Source of the DNA: Polyodon spathula
Taxonomy: Eukaryota > Chordata > Actinopteri > Acipenseriformes > Polyodontidae
Direction of reading: 5' to 3'
NCBI RefSeq assembly: GCF_017654505.1
Contig: NC_054549.1
Span: 26,658,147 to 26,722,146 of the forward strand
Length of the DNA: 64,000 bases
The notes under the pieces were generated by a model that did not search any database, was not told the origin of the DNA, and saw only the letters and a list, made by a program, of their open reading frames with translations. Within the stretch, counting starts at the first letter, position 1. Every line of letters starts with the position of its first letter. Shown here in pieces: positions 44,165 through 58,459 of this stretch. The position numbers and the translations under genes were made by a program.

Positions 44165-47100
44165 TCTGAGCATTCTCTTAAACTCGGGAGACGTTCAAGG
44201 AGGACAGATGTTTTAAACTCCTATAGTGGTTTTGTTCGTGCACTGGGCTTGCAACGTATCCAGATGACTTTAATAATCAAGAAAACACGCAGACTCACTT
44301 AATTTGAAGTTTCAACGAATCAGAGCAGTACAAATGCTTTTTTTGGTTTATTAATTGCTTTAAGCTGATCGAGTAGTTACAAGCTACTTTGGATCTCTGC
44401 TAATAGGCATCCTGGGTGTTTCCAGTGCCTCCACAGGGTTAACAGCATTAGTACTTCAATACAGTAATACAAATTTGGTTATCATATATTTAGCTCTTAG
44501 GCTATCAAATGCAAAAAGCTAAAAAACGCCCACCGCTAAATTCTAGATCTAAGACTGCTGCATGTTTCATCTGCAGACTAATAAACAGTAATACGTTATC
44601 CAGATATAAATCACCTGGCAAGGCAATACAAAAGAGGATCAGGCCAACCCTAATTCAGATTGACAAGGTTTGAAGGAGAGAGAATGCCTGTGTACCCTCA
44701 CCTAGAACTATTTCTATGAAAGGATTTCTAATAAAAGCACAAAGTGAAAACAACAAAGCACACTCTCCCCAGATGAGCATCTTAACCAGCCTTATTTTTA
44801 TACAAGCAGTTACACTGCCCGCTACACGAGGAATCATTGTAGAAAACTTTTACCACTGCTAAATATTAACCATAACCACCTACTCTGTTGCTTATTAAAT
44901 TATATAAGCTTAACTCCACAGGAAAGACATGGTCTCTTTAATAGTATCAATAAAAGCACTACTGATGTCATTGTCTGGCCAGGGATCTAAAGCTGTAGAA
45001 TGAAAATGTCAATACTGGTAATCATAGAAAATAAAACGTGCTGGTAATGTTAAACCAAGATTGCTTAAAGTGACTTTGGCATAACTAGAGTTTCTAAGGT
45101 GACTTGGGTTTAAAATGATTGTAGAGAAAGCATATTCAGAAATGTATGAGAAAGGAAATATGGCAAGCAATTAACCACAGTGACCTTGTAAAAGAGAGTA
45201 CATAATGATTGGTTGCATTTGAATGGAGTAGCAGCTGAATAACTCATTTCTATTGATAATTAGTAAGATAACAAAAAGAGACTGTCATTAAGAATGTCGT
45301 GAGCCTACTATATGGGATTCTAACCACACCTGCATGACTCACCCTGCAAATGGTAGTGCTTTTATAAGGTAAGCCACTGGAGACTCTTAATTCACTTTTA
45401 ATCATCCATGGCTTGGAGGTCTTTAAGGAAAAAAGTCCTGAAAGAAGTTGTGACCCATAACGCAGCATTTTGTTTGGAATTAAACTTTTCTAACATGTTT
45501 AAATAAACAAATAACAAAGATCCCAGAGCACTATATACTGTATGTTTGTTATCCAGGAAATAGATTAAACCATGATAAAGCCTGAGGGGGTGTCCACAGA
45601 CCAACATAGCTGTGGTATTAACCACTGAGCCCTCCAGGGGCATTACTCACTTTAAACAGAGAGTGCAAAAAGCTTGAGAAGCAAAGCAGATCTCTTACCT
45701 GTCCAAGGCTGTTCAAAGCCCTACCAAACAAACATCTTAATCATTCTACTGTTCAAAAGGATCAAGCCTTTGAGATCGCTAGTTTCATATCCCATTAAAC
45801 TCATCTCACTAGTAGGGGTTAACAAACCAATAAGAGCCTTTCATCACACAACACCACCTCCAGAGATTTCGTGAATCATGACACCAGTGTAACAAGCAAA
45901 GCCTGACAAATCTTTTGGTTCCTAAAATTCAGTCCCTTTAGAGACTTTGAACAGTTTTATACCATTACCTCATCTTAGCTGCAGGAGTCAGCAATACCTA
46001 TAACAGCATTTGCGCAGCATTATTAACTTATGTCTGCTTTTGACTGTGCTTCTTAACAGTAGCGTCAGAGGAGAGAAGCTTTTCTTGCCTGAACATGAAA
46101 TTAATTAAGCACAAATTTACTTTCTAAAATGTCGTAGGGATGTTTGACTGGACTAAGGCAGATATCGATCGTGCACCACATTTGCCGAAAACAAGATTAT
46201 TCAACTATTCAACTAACTAATTATTCGATTATGCAAAATCACGGAAAGGTTAATTTCTAACTGTCTCTAAGTGTATTATTTTTTGCAATTGCTGTATTAA
46301 AATGCAATACATTTAATAGTGTCGCTGTTGCCCTGTTTAAAAATCATGGTATCGCAGTGCAGTATTATCGGTAAGAATAGGGAATAGGACCCAGAATCAA
46401 GCTTTGCATGGGGCCCCTGTGGGGCAAACATCACCAGTGCTACAAAAGCATTTCATATTGCATTTTCTTTCTTTTTGGATTGTGAACAGCTTGCAGAGCG
46501 CAGTCAATCAGACCTGCATGGCACATTGCAGCACTTCTCTGTTCCAGCGAAGATGGAGGAGACATTAATTTATATAAACATGTATTTAGCTTCCAGGGAA
46601 CATGTGAATAGTTGAGGACATCTGCTGCTGCAGCACTTGCAGTTACTGATACATAGAACAACTGGGAATTTCATCGATAGAGACAATAATATCCTTGCCA
46701 AGAGCAGTTTCTGCTTTCTGATGTATCTTTAAGCAGTGGAATTTCCATCAGAATAAAATGGAAATCAATCAATAACCTTCCAGCAACAAAGTGGAAGATT
46801 TAACAAAGTAGTTATTTCATTCCTGGTTCAGGATGAACAGTCCAGGTTGTAACTGGTGTGTGCATTGTCATTTTAAAACATGACATCTGTTATAATACTA
46901 CTGTGAGAGAAAAACTATGTGTCATTTTTGATATAAAAAATCCTTTTTAAATATCAGACTTATTACGAGAGATATTGTGACCAGGAGAATTCCAAAGAAC
47001 GTTTATTGCCAGCCTAGATTTTCTGTTTGGAAACGATTCCAGTTCTTACTTCAAAGTTTAAAAAACAAAACAAAAAAACACATTTCTTCAGGAAGGGAAG

Positions 47101-47740
47101 CAATTCTGTTGATAAGCAAGAATACTTGCTTTTTTTTCTTGTAACAGATATCCAATGCCCAACACAGCAGATGGGTAATCAGTGTCTCAAATGTTGTCAC
47201 TTATCTCATGGTGGTAAGACAATAAAGCAAACCAACTTCACATGGAAATAGAATTTCCCCGGCTGGTAGGGACAAAGAAGGAAGTTTACCACCTATTGTA
47301 CATGAATCCAAATTATGGTATTTCAATTAATGTAGATAGAGATACAAAAAACTGCAAACTAAGCATTCTTATAACTTTTTCCATTTAAAATCGTTACGAA
47401 CCCAAAATATGTTTAGTTTTACTGTCATAGCAGAATCTCACCTTAGGCAAATTCATTCGGGTCGATTGTTTAAACCTCTAAACAAAAACGTACTGTTACA
47501 TAGTTAGTATGTACAGAAAGGACATTTCTTCAAGAGATCACAACAGAAATTCTCAATAAAATGCATATCCTTAATGTAAACAAACACCTTGCCATCCAGA
47601 GACAGGGCAGGGAAAGGAACTATGAAGATACAAAGCCAGCCCTATATTTCAAACTGCCCAATTATTAAAGCATGTAAAAAATCAGGGACAGAACAAAGTG
47701 ACTCAGCTCCCACATTTCAATGGACCAATTATAGTGGCAT
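44165..47740. other. Intergenic, nothing recognised
   Basis: About 3.6 kb of ordinary AT-rich DNA. Open frames are short and lack family signatures. Confidence 0.45.
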
Positions 47741-47747
47741 TATTATG

Positions 47748-48140
47748 ACAGGATAACGTCATGGCCCAAGCTGTTACCGACAGGAAGCGAGACTCAGAAA
47801 CAAGAAAGCTGCAGCACACATTAATTTATTAAACACAACAAAACAAACAAACCACAGGGTATGAGGGCCAAAATAAAGAGTTAAACCAAACATAAGTCAC
47901 AACAAGGAATATGTACAATCCAAACACTTGCTACTGCCAGGCTGAGCAATGCCTTATCTGGCTGCTCTTCTCAAAACATCACCGCCAAACAGAGTTCTCC
48001 TCTTCTTATACCATGTGGCTGGGACTTGATTGATGATCAATTATTCAAAACAAGACCTAGCCACACTCTATACATGTATATGGGGAAATAACCCCATCCC
48101 TGCCAAACTTGGATACAAAACACGCCCACATTAGACATGT
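47748..48140 (-). repeat. LTR-like repeat, family shared with 40327
   Basis: Shares TGACAGGATA at the start, a GCACACATTAATTTATT region with a minus-strand AATAAA, and ATCCCTGCCAAACTT near the end. No target duplication was found. Confidence 0.45.
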
Positions 48141-48479
48141 AAATAAGACTGCTGTTCTTCATTGGCAGTTAGGTTTTATGTATAACTGGCTGGAGCCCAG
48201 AAACATCCTACTGTTTACTGGAGATTGAAACCATCGTTTTTCCAGGAAAGAGGAATCCTCTCTGGGGGCATTGAGAAATGTTCTTTTTATGTAAAGTCTC
48301 CAGTGGGAAGCAAGTAATTGCTACAACATGATGATACAACCAAGCGGGTAGTGGATTGTGAACCTTTTATTTATACCCAGTTAAAGATAACCATATTCCA
48401 TTAAAAAATAAAGACTAGATCAAGTTTACGACCTCAAAAAAACTAGAAGATTTTCTTTACATATTTTAAACCTCCATCA

Positions 48480-48830
48480 ATCCTGACCTCCTGACAAGTC
48501 CTGTCCTTCAGTCTTTGTACTGGTTGCCTGTAAAACCATGTTCTTGCTTCCATGGATGACAATACCTTGCTGACATGTTCTCCCTTGATGTCTCTGTTTG
48601 TCAGTGGCTTCAGGATGTTACCCTCTCAGTTGTCCACCCCTGCTCAAAACTAGAGGACCAGGACCTCTTTTGCTGCTCTGTCAACCGGGAATGTTCTCTT
48701 TCAAGACCTCAGTGATCTCCACCTCCAGTGGAAAACTTGTTTGTTCACAGTTGCATTTAACCAGGTTCTAGGTCTCTCCGTATTTTGTCTAATGTCTGGT
48801 TTCACAGGCCACGGCCAGCATGAAATTTTG
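48480..48830 (+). mobile_element. Possible LINE reverse-transcriptase tail fragment
   Basis: The plus strand reads PVLQSLYWLPVKP in one frame, like the LQSLHWLPV motif downstream of RT in several fish LINEs, and a later frame reads KTCLFTVAFNQV. The parts between are not alignable by eye, so this is tentative. Confidence 0.4.
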
Positions 48831-48834
48831 ACTA

Positions 48835-50335
48835 CGTAACGTTAGTTGCAGTGGCCAGTCAAGGCCGTAAAAAGAGGTGTTTCCACTGCTGGCCACAATA
48901 GCCCTGGCCAGCCGCGGTTGGTTTTTCTGGCCCACTTTGCTTAATCGTACCCGATGTGGTCAGACTGCTGACAAAGGAACTATGCCCTCACGTAGCAGGA
49001 AGGCATGAGCTTATATAGAAGCAGACAGGGGAAAAGAAAAACATTTAACCCTTTACAATGGCTGCTGTCGAACAAAATTGTGATGGCATGAAGGAAAACG
49101 AGGAGACAAAATGTCTGTTGTCCATATAGACCGACTCAAATACAACAACAAATTAATGGGAACTGTGCGGAGTATTCAAGCCTGATAAAAAAGCAAAACT
49201 CCTTGCAGATAACAGATTCCACACTAACACCATAATAGTGCCGGGACAAAAAAAAAAAAAAAAAAAAACACTGTGGCCCAACAATCTGAGTGGGAACAGG
49301 CAATTTTCTATTTGTTTTATGAACAAATGAACAGTGTTTTAGGGTGCTGGCCCATGAATGAACTGCAGGGTCTTGGTATCAGTGTGGAGAATGCCACGAT
49401 GGAACAGCACTCTACAGGTAGGGTTTCGTAAGCAATAAGGCACGACAGGAGTTTGTGATCACTGAAGACTGTGCTCAGTAATTAAAGCTTCCCTCACACC
49501 TGTGACCAGTGACAGGCATTATTTTCTGTGTTTCAAGCCCTGCTTCACTAAGGACATCTGGGATGTCAATAAAAAAAAACTGAAAAAGTGAAATATTCCT
49601 GGCCATTTTCATCATGGCAAAGCACAAACAAGTCTGATTTTAAATCACACAGACCTTCAAACCAAACCTCTCAAGACCTGTTAAGTATTTTTTATCATGT
49701 ATTCTGCTCAGTGTTTTCAAAAGAGATACATGTATGTAAACGCATTCCATGACCTGCAGGACCTTACAATACGTCCTGGAAGCTTTGTTGGAAAATACTG
49801 ATATTTGGGCAAATTACAAGGCATTGTTTCACCGGAGTGATTTTGTGCGGTCTTTTTGCACATTTTTTAATCTTTGAAATTCGTCAAAAAATAAATAGAG
49901 TAGTAGAGAATATAAAAACTTCAGGAACTGTAAAAAAGTGCAGGTAAAGCTGTAGGAACTTCATTAAGGAAAGCGCGCTAATCTAAACACAGAAACACGT
50001 CGTCGTATCAAAGCAACAGCACGGCTCTATCGCCCGGAGAATAACAAATCACAATAACAGGCTATTCAAAATCACAGTGAGGGTCTCACCCTCGCACACG
50101 GTTAGAACATTCTGCTTCAGTTTTCTGCCAACAATGACTCATTTAATTGTCTTGCCAGCTTGAAATGAAATTCCATAGTGAAAAGATTTATACTGTATTG
50201 TGTGCATATCAATTTCTGTACATTAATGTAAATATATACACCCATGTCTTATCAAAGCAGTCTTTTTCAAACAGCAAGAACAAGGGGACTAAAACCAATT
50301 CCAAAACGTTTTTTTCCAATATTATAACAAAATAA
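48835..50335. other. Intergenic, nothing recognised
   Basis: A GC-richer patch at 48800-48970 contains repeated GGCCA words, and an A run lies at 49249-49267. No gene is supported. Confidence 0.4.
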
Positions 50336-50341
50336 CATTCA

Positions 50342-51530
50342 AGGAGGAAGTAGAATGTTTAAGAGATACAAATGGTATCATAGATGAAGAGCCACATGTT
50401 GACCTGTTCCTATCCAGTTTCAAATAACTTTAGCATAACAGAGGCAGAAATGTTAAAGCGGCTAGGCGCTCTTAAAATAAACAAATCCCCTGGGCTGGAT
50501 GAGATCCTCCTAATAGCACTCAAATAAATGAAAGAAGTTATTTACAAGATCATGCAACAGTCTCCTGAGACAGGGGTTGTACCGACATACTGGAGAATTG
50601 CAAACATAATAGCGATCCACAAAAAGGGAGACAAAACCGAACCAGGTAAATATAGACCAATAAGCCTGACTTCTAATGCATGTAAACTTATGGAACCTAT
50701 AATAAGATTCAAAATGGAAAATTACCTATATGGTAACAGTATCCTGAGAGACAGTTAGCATGGTTTTGGGAAAGGGAGATCATGTCTAACTAACCTGCTT
50801 GATTTTTTGGAGGATGCAACATAGATAATGGATAAATACAAAGCATATGGCATAGTTTATTTAGATTTCAGCTTTTGGCAAAGTCCCGCATAAAAGATTA
50901 ATTCTCTATCTGAACGCAGTAGGGATTCAAGGAAATGTATGCACAGGGATTAGGGAGTTGTTAACATTTAGAAGACAGAAAGTACTGATTAGAGAAGAAA
51001 CCTCAAAATGGAGCAAGGTAACCAGTGGAGTACCACAGGGATCAGTATTAGGCCCTCTGCTCTTCCTAATTTACATTAATGACTTAGATTCTGGTACAGT
51101 AAGCAAACTTGTTAAATTTGCAGATGACACAAAAATAGGAGCGGCAAACACCGTTGCAGCAGCAAAGGTCATTCAAAATGATCTACACAAGGCAAATGAC
51201 ATTTAATTGAGAAAAGTGTAAGTACTGTACTGCACACTGGGAATAAAAAATTCCATTACAAATGCCATATAGGAGATACTGAAATTGAAGACGGAATCTA
51301 TCAAAGAGATCTAAGAGTTTATGTTGACTCAGAAATGTCTTCATCTACACAATGTGGGGAAGCTATATAAAAAGGCCAACAAAATGCTCGGCTATATAGT
51401 GAAGTGTTGAATTAAAATCAAGGGAAGTAATGTTAAAACTGTACAATGCATTAGTAAGACCTCATCTAGAATATTGTGTTCAGTTCTGGTCACCTCTACA
51501 AAAAGGATATTGCTGCTCTAGAAAGAGTAC
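50342..51530 (+). mobile_element. CR1-like LINE fragment, reverse transcriptase
   Basis: The plus strand encodes, in broken frames, the RT of a CR1/jockey-group LINE: KINKSPGLDEI at about 50479, PTYWRIANIIAIHKKGDKTE and KYRPISLTSNACKLME at 50585-50700, YLDFSFWQS near 50860 (first catalytic Asp), [20 protein letters not shown] and KFADDTKIG (the FADD active site) at 50958-51206, then VLHTGNKKFHYK, LRVYVDSEMSS and [19 protein letters not shown]. Stops at 50526, 50758 and 51205 and shifts near 50820-50950 inactivate it. The sequence ends at about 51530 before the post-RT region seen at 30640-31075. Confidence 0.85.
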
Positions 51531-51534
51531 CTTT

Positions 51535-54255
51535 CTTATGTTAATAACAGAATAATGACTACAAAACAATAACTATTATAAGCAATAAATGGACACAACT
51601 CTTATTTTCTCAAAATAAACATTTATAAATAAAAGTTAATTCCATTATCAGTAATACTGAAAAAAAGGTTATTGATATAAATTTTGTTAATGAAACACTA
51701 TCTGCTTATATCACTCATTTCCTGATATTTACAAATGTTGTAAAAAAAAACAAGACAGAATAAAATGTTCTAATATAATAAGTTACATAAAATTTACAAT
51801 GTTTTTCCGCTTCTTTCCTAGCCTTAAACAAGTTCCTCTGAAGCTTTTCTTTGTGTGCTGCTGAAACTCTCTGTCCTTTAATATTTTAAACGCCAGTCTC
51901 AGTGACATCACAGGGCAGAGAGAAAAATAAATAAATAAAAAATCAGGGAGTGAAATTCAATCCCTCCCATATACAAGGATATGCATTTCCAACATGTTTA
52001 CCTGACCATGTGCCCAGAAAGACACAGGGTTAAATCAATGTAAAACCCATGAACAACTATGTAGCCGTTTAAAAGATGAGATCCTAAGAAATTTGCCTAA
52101 TCCCACAATTACATTTGAGTAATTATTTCCATGAAAATTCATCCTACCAAGGGAATTCATCCTACCAATAAACATCAAGTAGTTAGTTCTCATAGTCATG
52201 TGCAACTGGCACACCCACAGTTTGAGGCTATATGGAATTGCCCACATTTCAAAGCATCAATATGTACATGTAAATAGGCAGTTGCCTGTGTGAAGCCTTA
52301 ACGCTAAAATTAGCTGGAGCGTGTGAGCTTTATCGCATTACCTGAATATTCAGTGACTAAATAAAGCATATTGCCACATATATTGTACCAGCTTCAAAAT
52401 ACCCCAGTTCAAATCATTCATTCTTGAGCAGATCAGCTCAAACAAGCTGCCTCAAGAGTGGATTGGTATCCCAAAACGAACCAGTTGATTAGGAGTGAAA
52501 AATGACTGGTTTTAACCCATCAAACCCTCTTGTTCAGACCAGGGAGGATTTTAAAAGGTTGTATCGTTTAAAACAAACACACATTACTTACCATTGCTAT
52601 GCCCGACTTGCACATCATATTGCTATGTCTTTTGCAACATAAACATGATTTTGATATTTTTGTTCCTGAATTAAAGTAATTTTTTTTAAGGATACTAAAT
52701 CAAACATAGAAATCTTTCAAAAAAAGGATGTTAAATTTAAATGTTGAAATATTTTAACTGCCAAAAGCACACATCAACTATAGAGGTTCTCTTTAATGTT
52801 TATGCAGTTGCATTTGGATAGCAGTATTTTCCAACTACTTATGTGTCATCTCATACTCAATGGTGCCATAGTGAATCATAATGAAACAGCAGCACTAACC
52901 TGTTAAAAACACCACTGTACTTCCTAGATGCTTAAAGAGCAACTAGTCATTTTTTTTTATTATTATTTTGTGCATTTCTTAGAAAAAAAATGTAACTCAA
53001 AATTAGAGCAATAGAATCCAAGATCATTCACAATAACCTTAGGTTATTACTTAGGGGTAGATGTACTAAAGCGTAGTGCCTGTCGCAATAGTTGCAAACA
53101 AGTCAGAAGTCTAGGGTTAAATGTTCTAAAGCATGCATACTGCTGTTAGTGAGTCTTGAGGGAATGCTTTGCGGCAGCAGTTTTTCTTTGCAGTTTAGGC
53201 TTAGATGAATATGTAATTATGGGCGTTCCTGCATAAATTCACAAAAGGTGGGCAGAGGTAGTGCAAATTAGGGTTCTAAAATATTACAATGAGATGTACT
53301 ATAGCTGCCGACAATTGGGACACTTACAATTGCATCAATTTGTTAAGAACTTTTGAAAGCATGTTTAAACAATTGTTTCCTGCGTTTCCCAAGTCCTCTT
53401 TCTCATGCGTTGCCAGATGTGCTCAACACATTTGAGGCGAACACCTAAATAGCTATTTTTCCCTAAAAGCCGGGTGTACTTATAAGCCTTCAAAACAAAT
53501 TTCTATGACATCTCTGGTTTCTCCAACGTGTTGGGAGCAATTTACTGCACACATGTGCTGCTAACTTCTCTAGCTCATTCTGAGCATCTGTATAGGACTA
53601 GGAAACACACCTATTCTATTAATGTGTAGGTGGTTTGTAATTGTGCACAATTTAGCACTGCACCACTCACCAACAAATACAAATGGACAGTATACGTTTG
53701 GCTTCTAGGCTACTCGTGATAATACAAATTACTGCTAGAATGCAAAATGTGTTGGTCTTTTGAAATTTGTATTAACGAGAATTCACTGTCCTCCTAAGTA
53801 TCATAACTTTTCAATGTGGCACAATGATCTGTTTTGTGTTAATTGACTAGGCCAAGTCAATAATATTAAGTAGGCAAAGTCAATAATAAAATGCCAAAAT
53901 CAGTTTCAATGTACAATAATCTTTTATTTTGCATTGTACACCAATGTGTACAATGCAGCAGCATGATTTATTTTGTTACCAGTAACCTACAGGTTAAAGT
54001 AAAAAGAAAGCATTAGATTTCACTACTGTAAAGGCGTAACGTAAAGCATAATGTAACGTGTAGCCTATTCAAAAATACATTAGTATTATTTTAGTGCAAG
54101 GATTTATACATTTAAAACACATCAAGCATTATAAATGTATGTGCGCGATTTTATATTAGAGAAAGAATAGATAGATTAAGATAGATTAATATTAGAAAAT
54201 AAAAGATTAAACACACTTAAACCCATCCCTTGTTACACCATCCTATTCTCTCCCC
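51535..54255. other. Intergenic; possible diffuse repeat at 53050-53320
   Basis: GGGTAGATGTACTAAAGCG at 53057 and AGATGTACTATAGC at about 53292 are similar words 235 bases apart, which may be internal repeats of a MITE. The rest has nothing recognised. Confidence 0.35.
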
Positions 54256-54262
54256 GCCCCCC

Positions 54263-54290
<28 letters not shown>
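54263..54290. repeat. Poly-A tract after C-rich stretch
   Basis: CCCCGCCCCCC is followed by about 28 A residues. Homopolymer length should be treated with caution. Confidence 0.85.
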
Positions 54291-54293
<3 letters not shown>

Positions 54294-54882
54294 GGAAAAA
54301 AGCCAGTACAGAATTTTGTTGTAAGAGCTGCAGAGATTCAAACATATGATGCCGAAGTACAGATGAAGTTACCTCCGCTTCCTGGTACCGCATAACTTTG
54401 TAGTTTGACACAATCCAACGGTCCAGCTGCAATCAGAACATGCAGCAAGATCTTCACCACAGATATGCCAAGACACATTTATCTATTACACTGTATTTGA
54501 AATATGACACTGATCAACACCAAAACAAAACATTAGGAAAGAACCAAAAGATCTTCAGCAGTAAGATGATAGTTTGAAAGTATTGGTTAGCACGCACCAC
54601 ATCACATGTAGTACAAAAACTGGCTGTTAGTAGAAGCAGGCTTTAAAAAAAAAAACTTTGTTTGAAAGGAGCATCATGGATTAAAAGATACAGGATGACA
54701 GTAGAGGAAGGCATCATCCAAAGTGGCACTGAACATGACAAAGCACAGGATTAACTGCCAAGCACAAATTATAAACTCTCCTTACAAATAAACTCCACAC
54801 ACTTTAGAAAACAGTTGTTAAATAAACAAAACAAAACAAAAAAAAAAAAAAACACGACAATGTTCCGTTTTTCTTAAGCAAG

Positions 54883-54888
54883 TTTATT
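54883..54888 (-). promoter_or_regulatory. Candidate polyadenylation signal (AATAAA) of CCDC71L
   Basis: The plus strand reads TTTATT. It is chosen because it is the distal signal in a long low-structure stretch; nearer ones are possible. Confidence 0.3.
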
Positions 54889-56189
54889 TCCACAATTTCT
54901 GAACAATAATACCAAATATACAACACCAACAGCAAAGCCTTGGAACACTTTCACAAACCATCACTTGTATAAAGAACAAGTTGGGAGAACAAAAATTAAT
55001 GTGTCTGAAAACATTTTATCTATTTATGGTATTCATAAGTTCTTGTAAGCAAAATTGTTAATAAAATATACACAATGCCAAGAGTCAAGTACAAACTTGT
55101 GAGCCAAATGCTCTTTTTTTTTTTCTTCAAAAGACTCAAGCATCAGAAAAGTGCAAAGTTGTAGATATTTTACAGCTTGTGGCATTCTGAAGTCAACTAT
55201 TCAGTTTCACAAAAACAGTCCTGAATTACACACACATTTAAATACAAGCTATTGCTTTGGATGTAAAAAAATGACCTTTTTAGCCAAAAATGCTGGTGGT
55301 GGTGCTCCCATTAGGGTTTCATTACTGTCCGATGACTACAGTACTTGCCAATGCATCTATTGGTCTGTATATTACTCATAAGGGTATGTTCCAAAGGTAA
55401 AGGAACTTAGCAGCCAAATAGGTTACGCAAGGGCAGCTGAAAACATGAGACAACAGGAACATTTTAATATGTATGCGATTCAAAGTAAATGCAATCTGTA
55501 TACTTGAATAGTCAAACATCATTTATACAGCGCCAACCAAAGCAAAAATGAACTTAGAAAAAACGTACTGTGTTCCTCAATACAAGATAACTTTTTATTG
55601 CACTGAATAGTTGACAAGCTGTGAAAGTCCTACAAAAAGAAAATACATTTCTTTTTCAGCAACTAGAAATTAGGACGGATTTGATTGTATTGAAAAAATA
55701 TTTGTTCTCGTCATACTCACCATCTTTCGTTTGAAAATATAAATAAAAAGTGGAAAATATATTTAAGTGAAAATGCACCACCCCCCCCCCCCCTCCCCCC
55801 ATCAAGAGAAGAGAAATAATTTAGTGGTCTTTGGATATTAAAAAAAAAAAAAAGTTATTTATAAAACAGTTTGCTGCAGGTAATGTTTTTGTGGTTTGTA
55901 CAGTAAATGCCTATTTTTTTGCAGGAAGATTTTTTTTCCACAAAAAACATCTAGCCAGGAAAATAACACCCAGTCCCCAGGAGCAAAGCTTTTCTTCTGG
56001 TCTCTTGCTTTGGGTACAGAATTTAAAATACACGGCAACAGTTTTGGCCAAAAACTAATAAAGCAACAATCTGTAATCATATCTTGCCTCACCACAGTAG
56101 GATTAATAAACAGTTTTCAATGGGAAGAAAAAAGTGCATACATGATTATATATTTTAGAATGAAATTAAACAAGGCTAATAAATTATTA

Positions 56190-56190
56190 T

Positions 56191-56237
<47 letters not shown>

Positions 56238-56255
56238 GATATCAATATATATATA
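56190..56255. repeat. (AT)n microsatellite
   Basis: Alternating AT with interruptions at CGATATC. Confidence 0.9.
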
Positions 56256-57177
56256 TTATATTATGTCAAGATTATTATAATTATTATCACTATCATCAAG
56301 TTGACAAAACATGGAGCACACTTAACCAAATACTGTACTTAAAGTATTTATTTATTTTATTTTTAGAAGATGCAAAATAAATAAATGCTGATCTCTGCAA
56401 CTAGGGTATTACTGGGGTAACTACATCAAACCTGATTTACAGTATCTCTCTCCACCTGCCCTCCCACTTATAGGCAATGGATACAAGCAGAGGCCAGAGC
56501 TAGCATGGCCTTGCACGAACCACAATGTTTCAGGCACAGGTTAACTCATGGTCAATATGGATTTACACCAGAGTGAATGGCACCTTAACACATTATGCCT
56601 ACATTGCAAATACATAACATGGTTTTAGTTTGTTATTACATTAAAAAGGTCATCCTGAAAACACACAAATTGCTCCCCATTAAAAGACAACACTTTTATA
56701 CTGCATAGTAAAAAATAATGACATGGCTTATCTTTTTTTTTTCTTGACAATGTAAATTAAATAATCATAAAATAAAACTAAATACCAAAAATATCACAGT
56801 GCAGTATTATTACAATTTGTTTCCATAACTATTGTACATATGTTTACATTGCACCATATTTAAGAGGCATGTACATCAACAAAAAAAAAAAAAAGATCCA
56901 GGACGATCCTCCATTCCACCCAGGTGGGAGGATACAAAACAATTGCTGGATAAAATGCACCCTTACTTCTCATCGTTCTGAATCTGCTGTAGTATTTCAA
57001 TAGGTTTAGGCAGCCTTAACCGTCAGGAACAAATACTACCAGGATTAGCAAATATACACCAGAAAACCTTCCTTAAACACAAAGCCACATACCCCATTTT
57101 TACCCAAAGCCATTTCTAAAAACCTTGACTGCCAGAATCTTATTACATGCAAAAGGCTTCTATTAAATAGTTAGATT

Positions 57178-58365
<1,188 letters not shown>

Positions 58366-58438
58366 CTGAAAGCAAAAAAATAATAGAAAATTAGTAGGAT
58401 GTTGAAGACCACATTTGGCAAGCCATTAAATCACTAAC

Positions 58439-58456
58439 CCCCCCCCCCCCCCCCCA
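58439..58456. repeat. Poly-C tract
   Basis: Run of about 18 C residues upstream of CCDC71L. Confidence 0.85.
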
Positions 58457-58459
58457 GTC

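Larger units (their letters stand above)
54860..57177 (-). other. Probable 3' untranslated region of CCDC71L
   Basis: The region directly after the CCDC71L stop has no other gene signal. A minus-strand AATAAA at 54883-54888, followed by CTTGCTTAAGAAAAACGG, is a candidate polyadenylation signal. Other AATAAA matches exist (for example about 56347), so the end point is uncertain. Includes a C run at 55783-55799 and an AT tract at 56190-56236. Confidence 0.4.
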
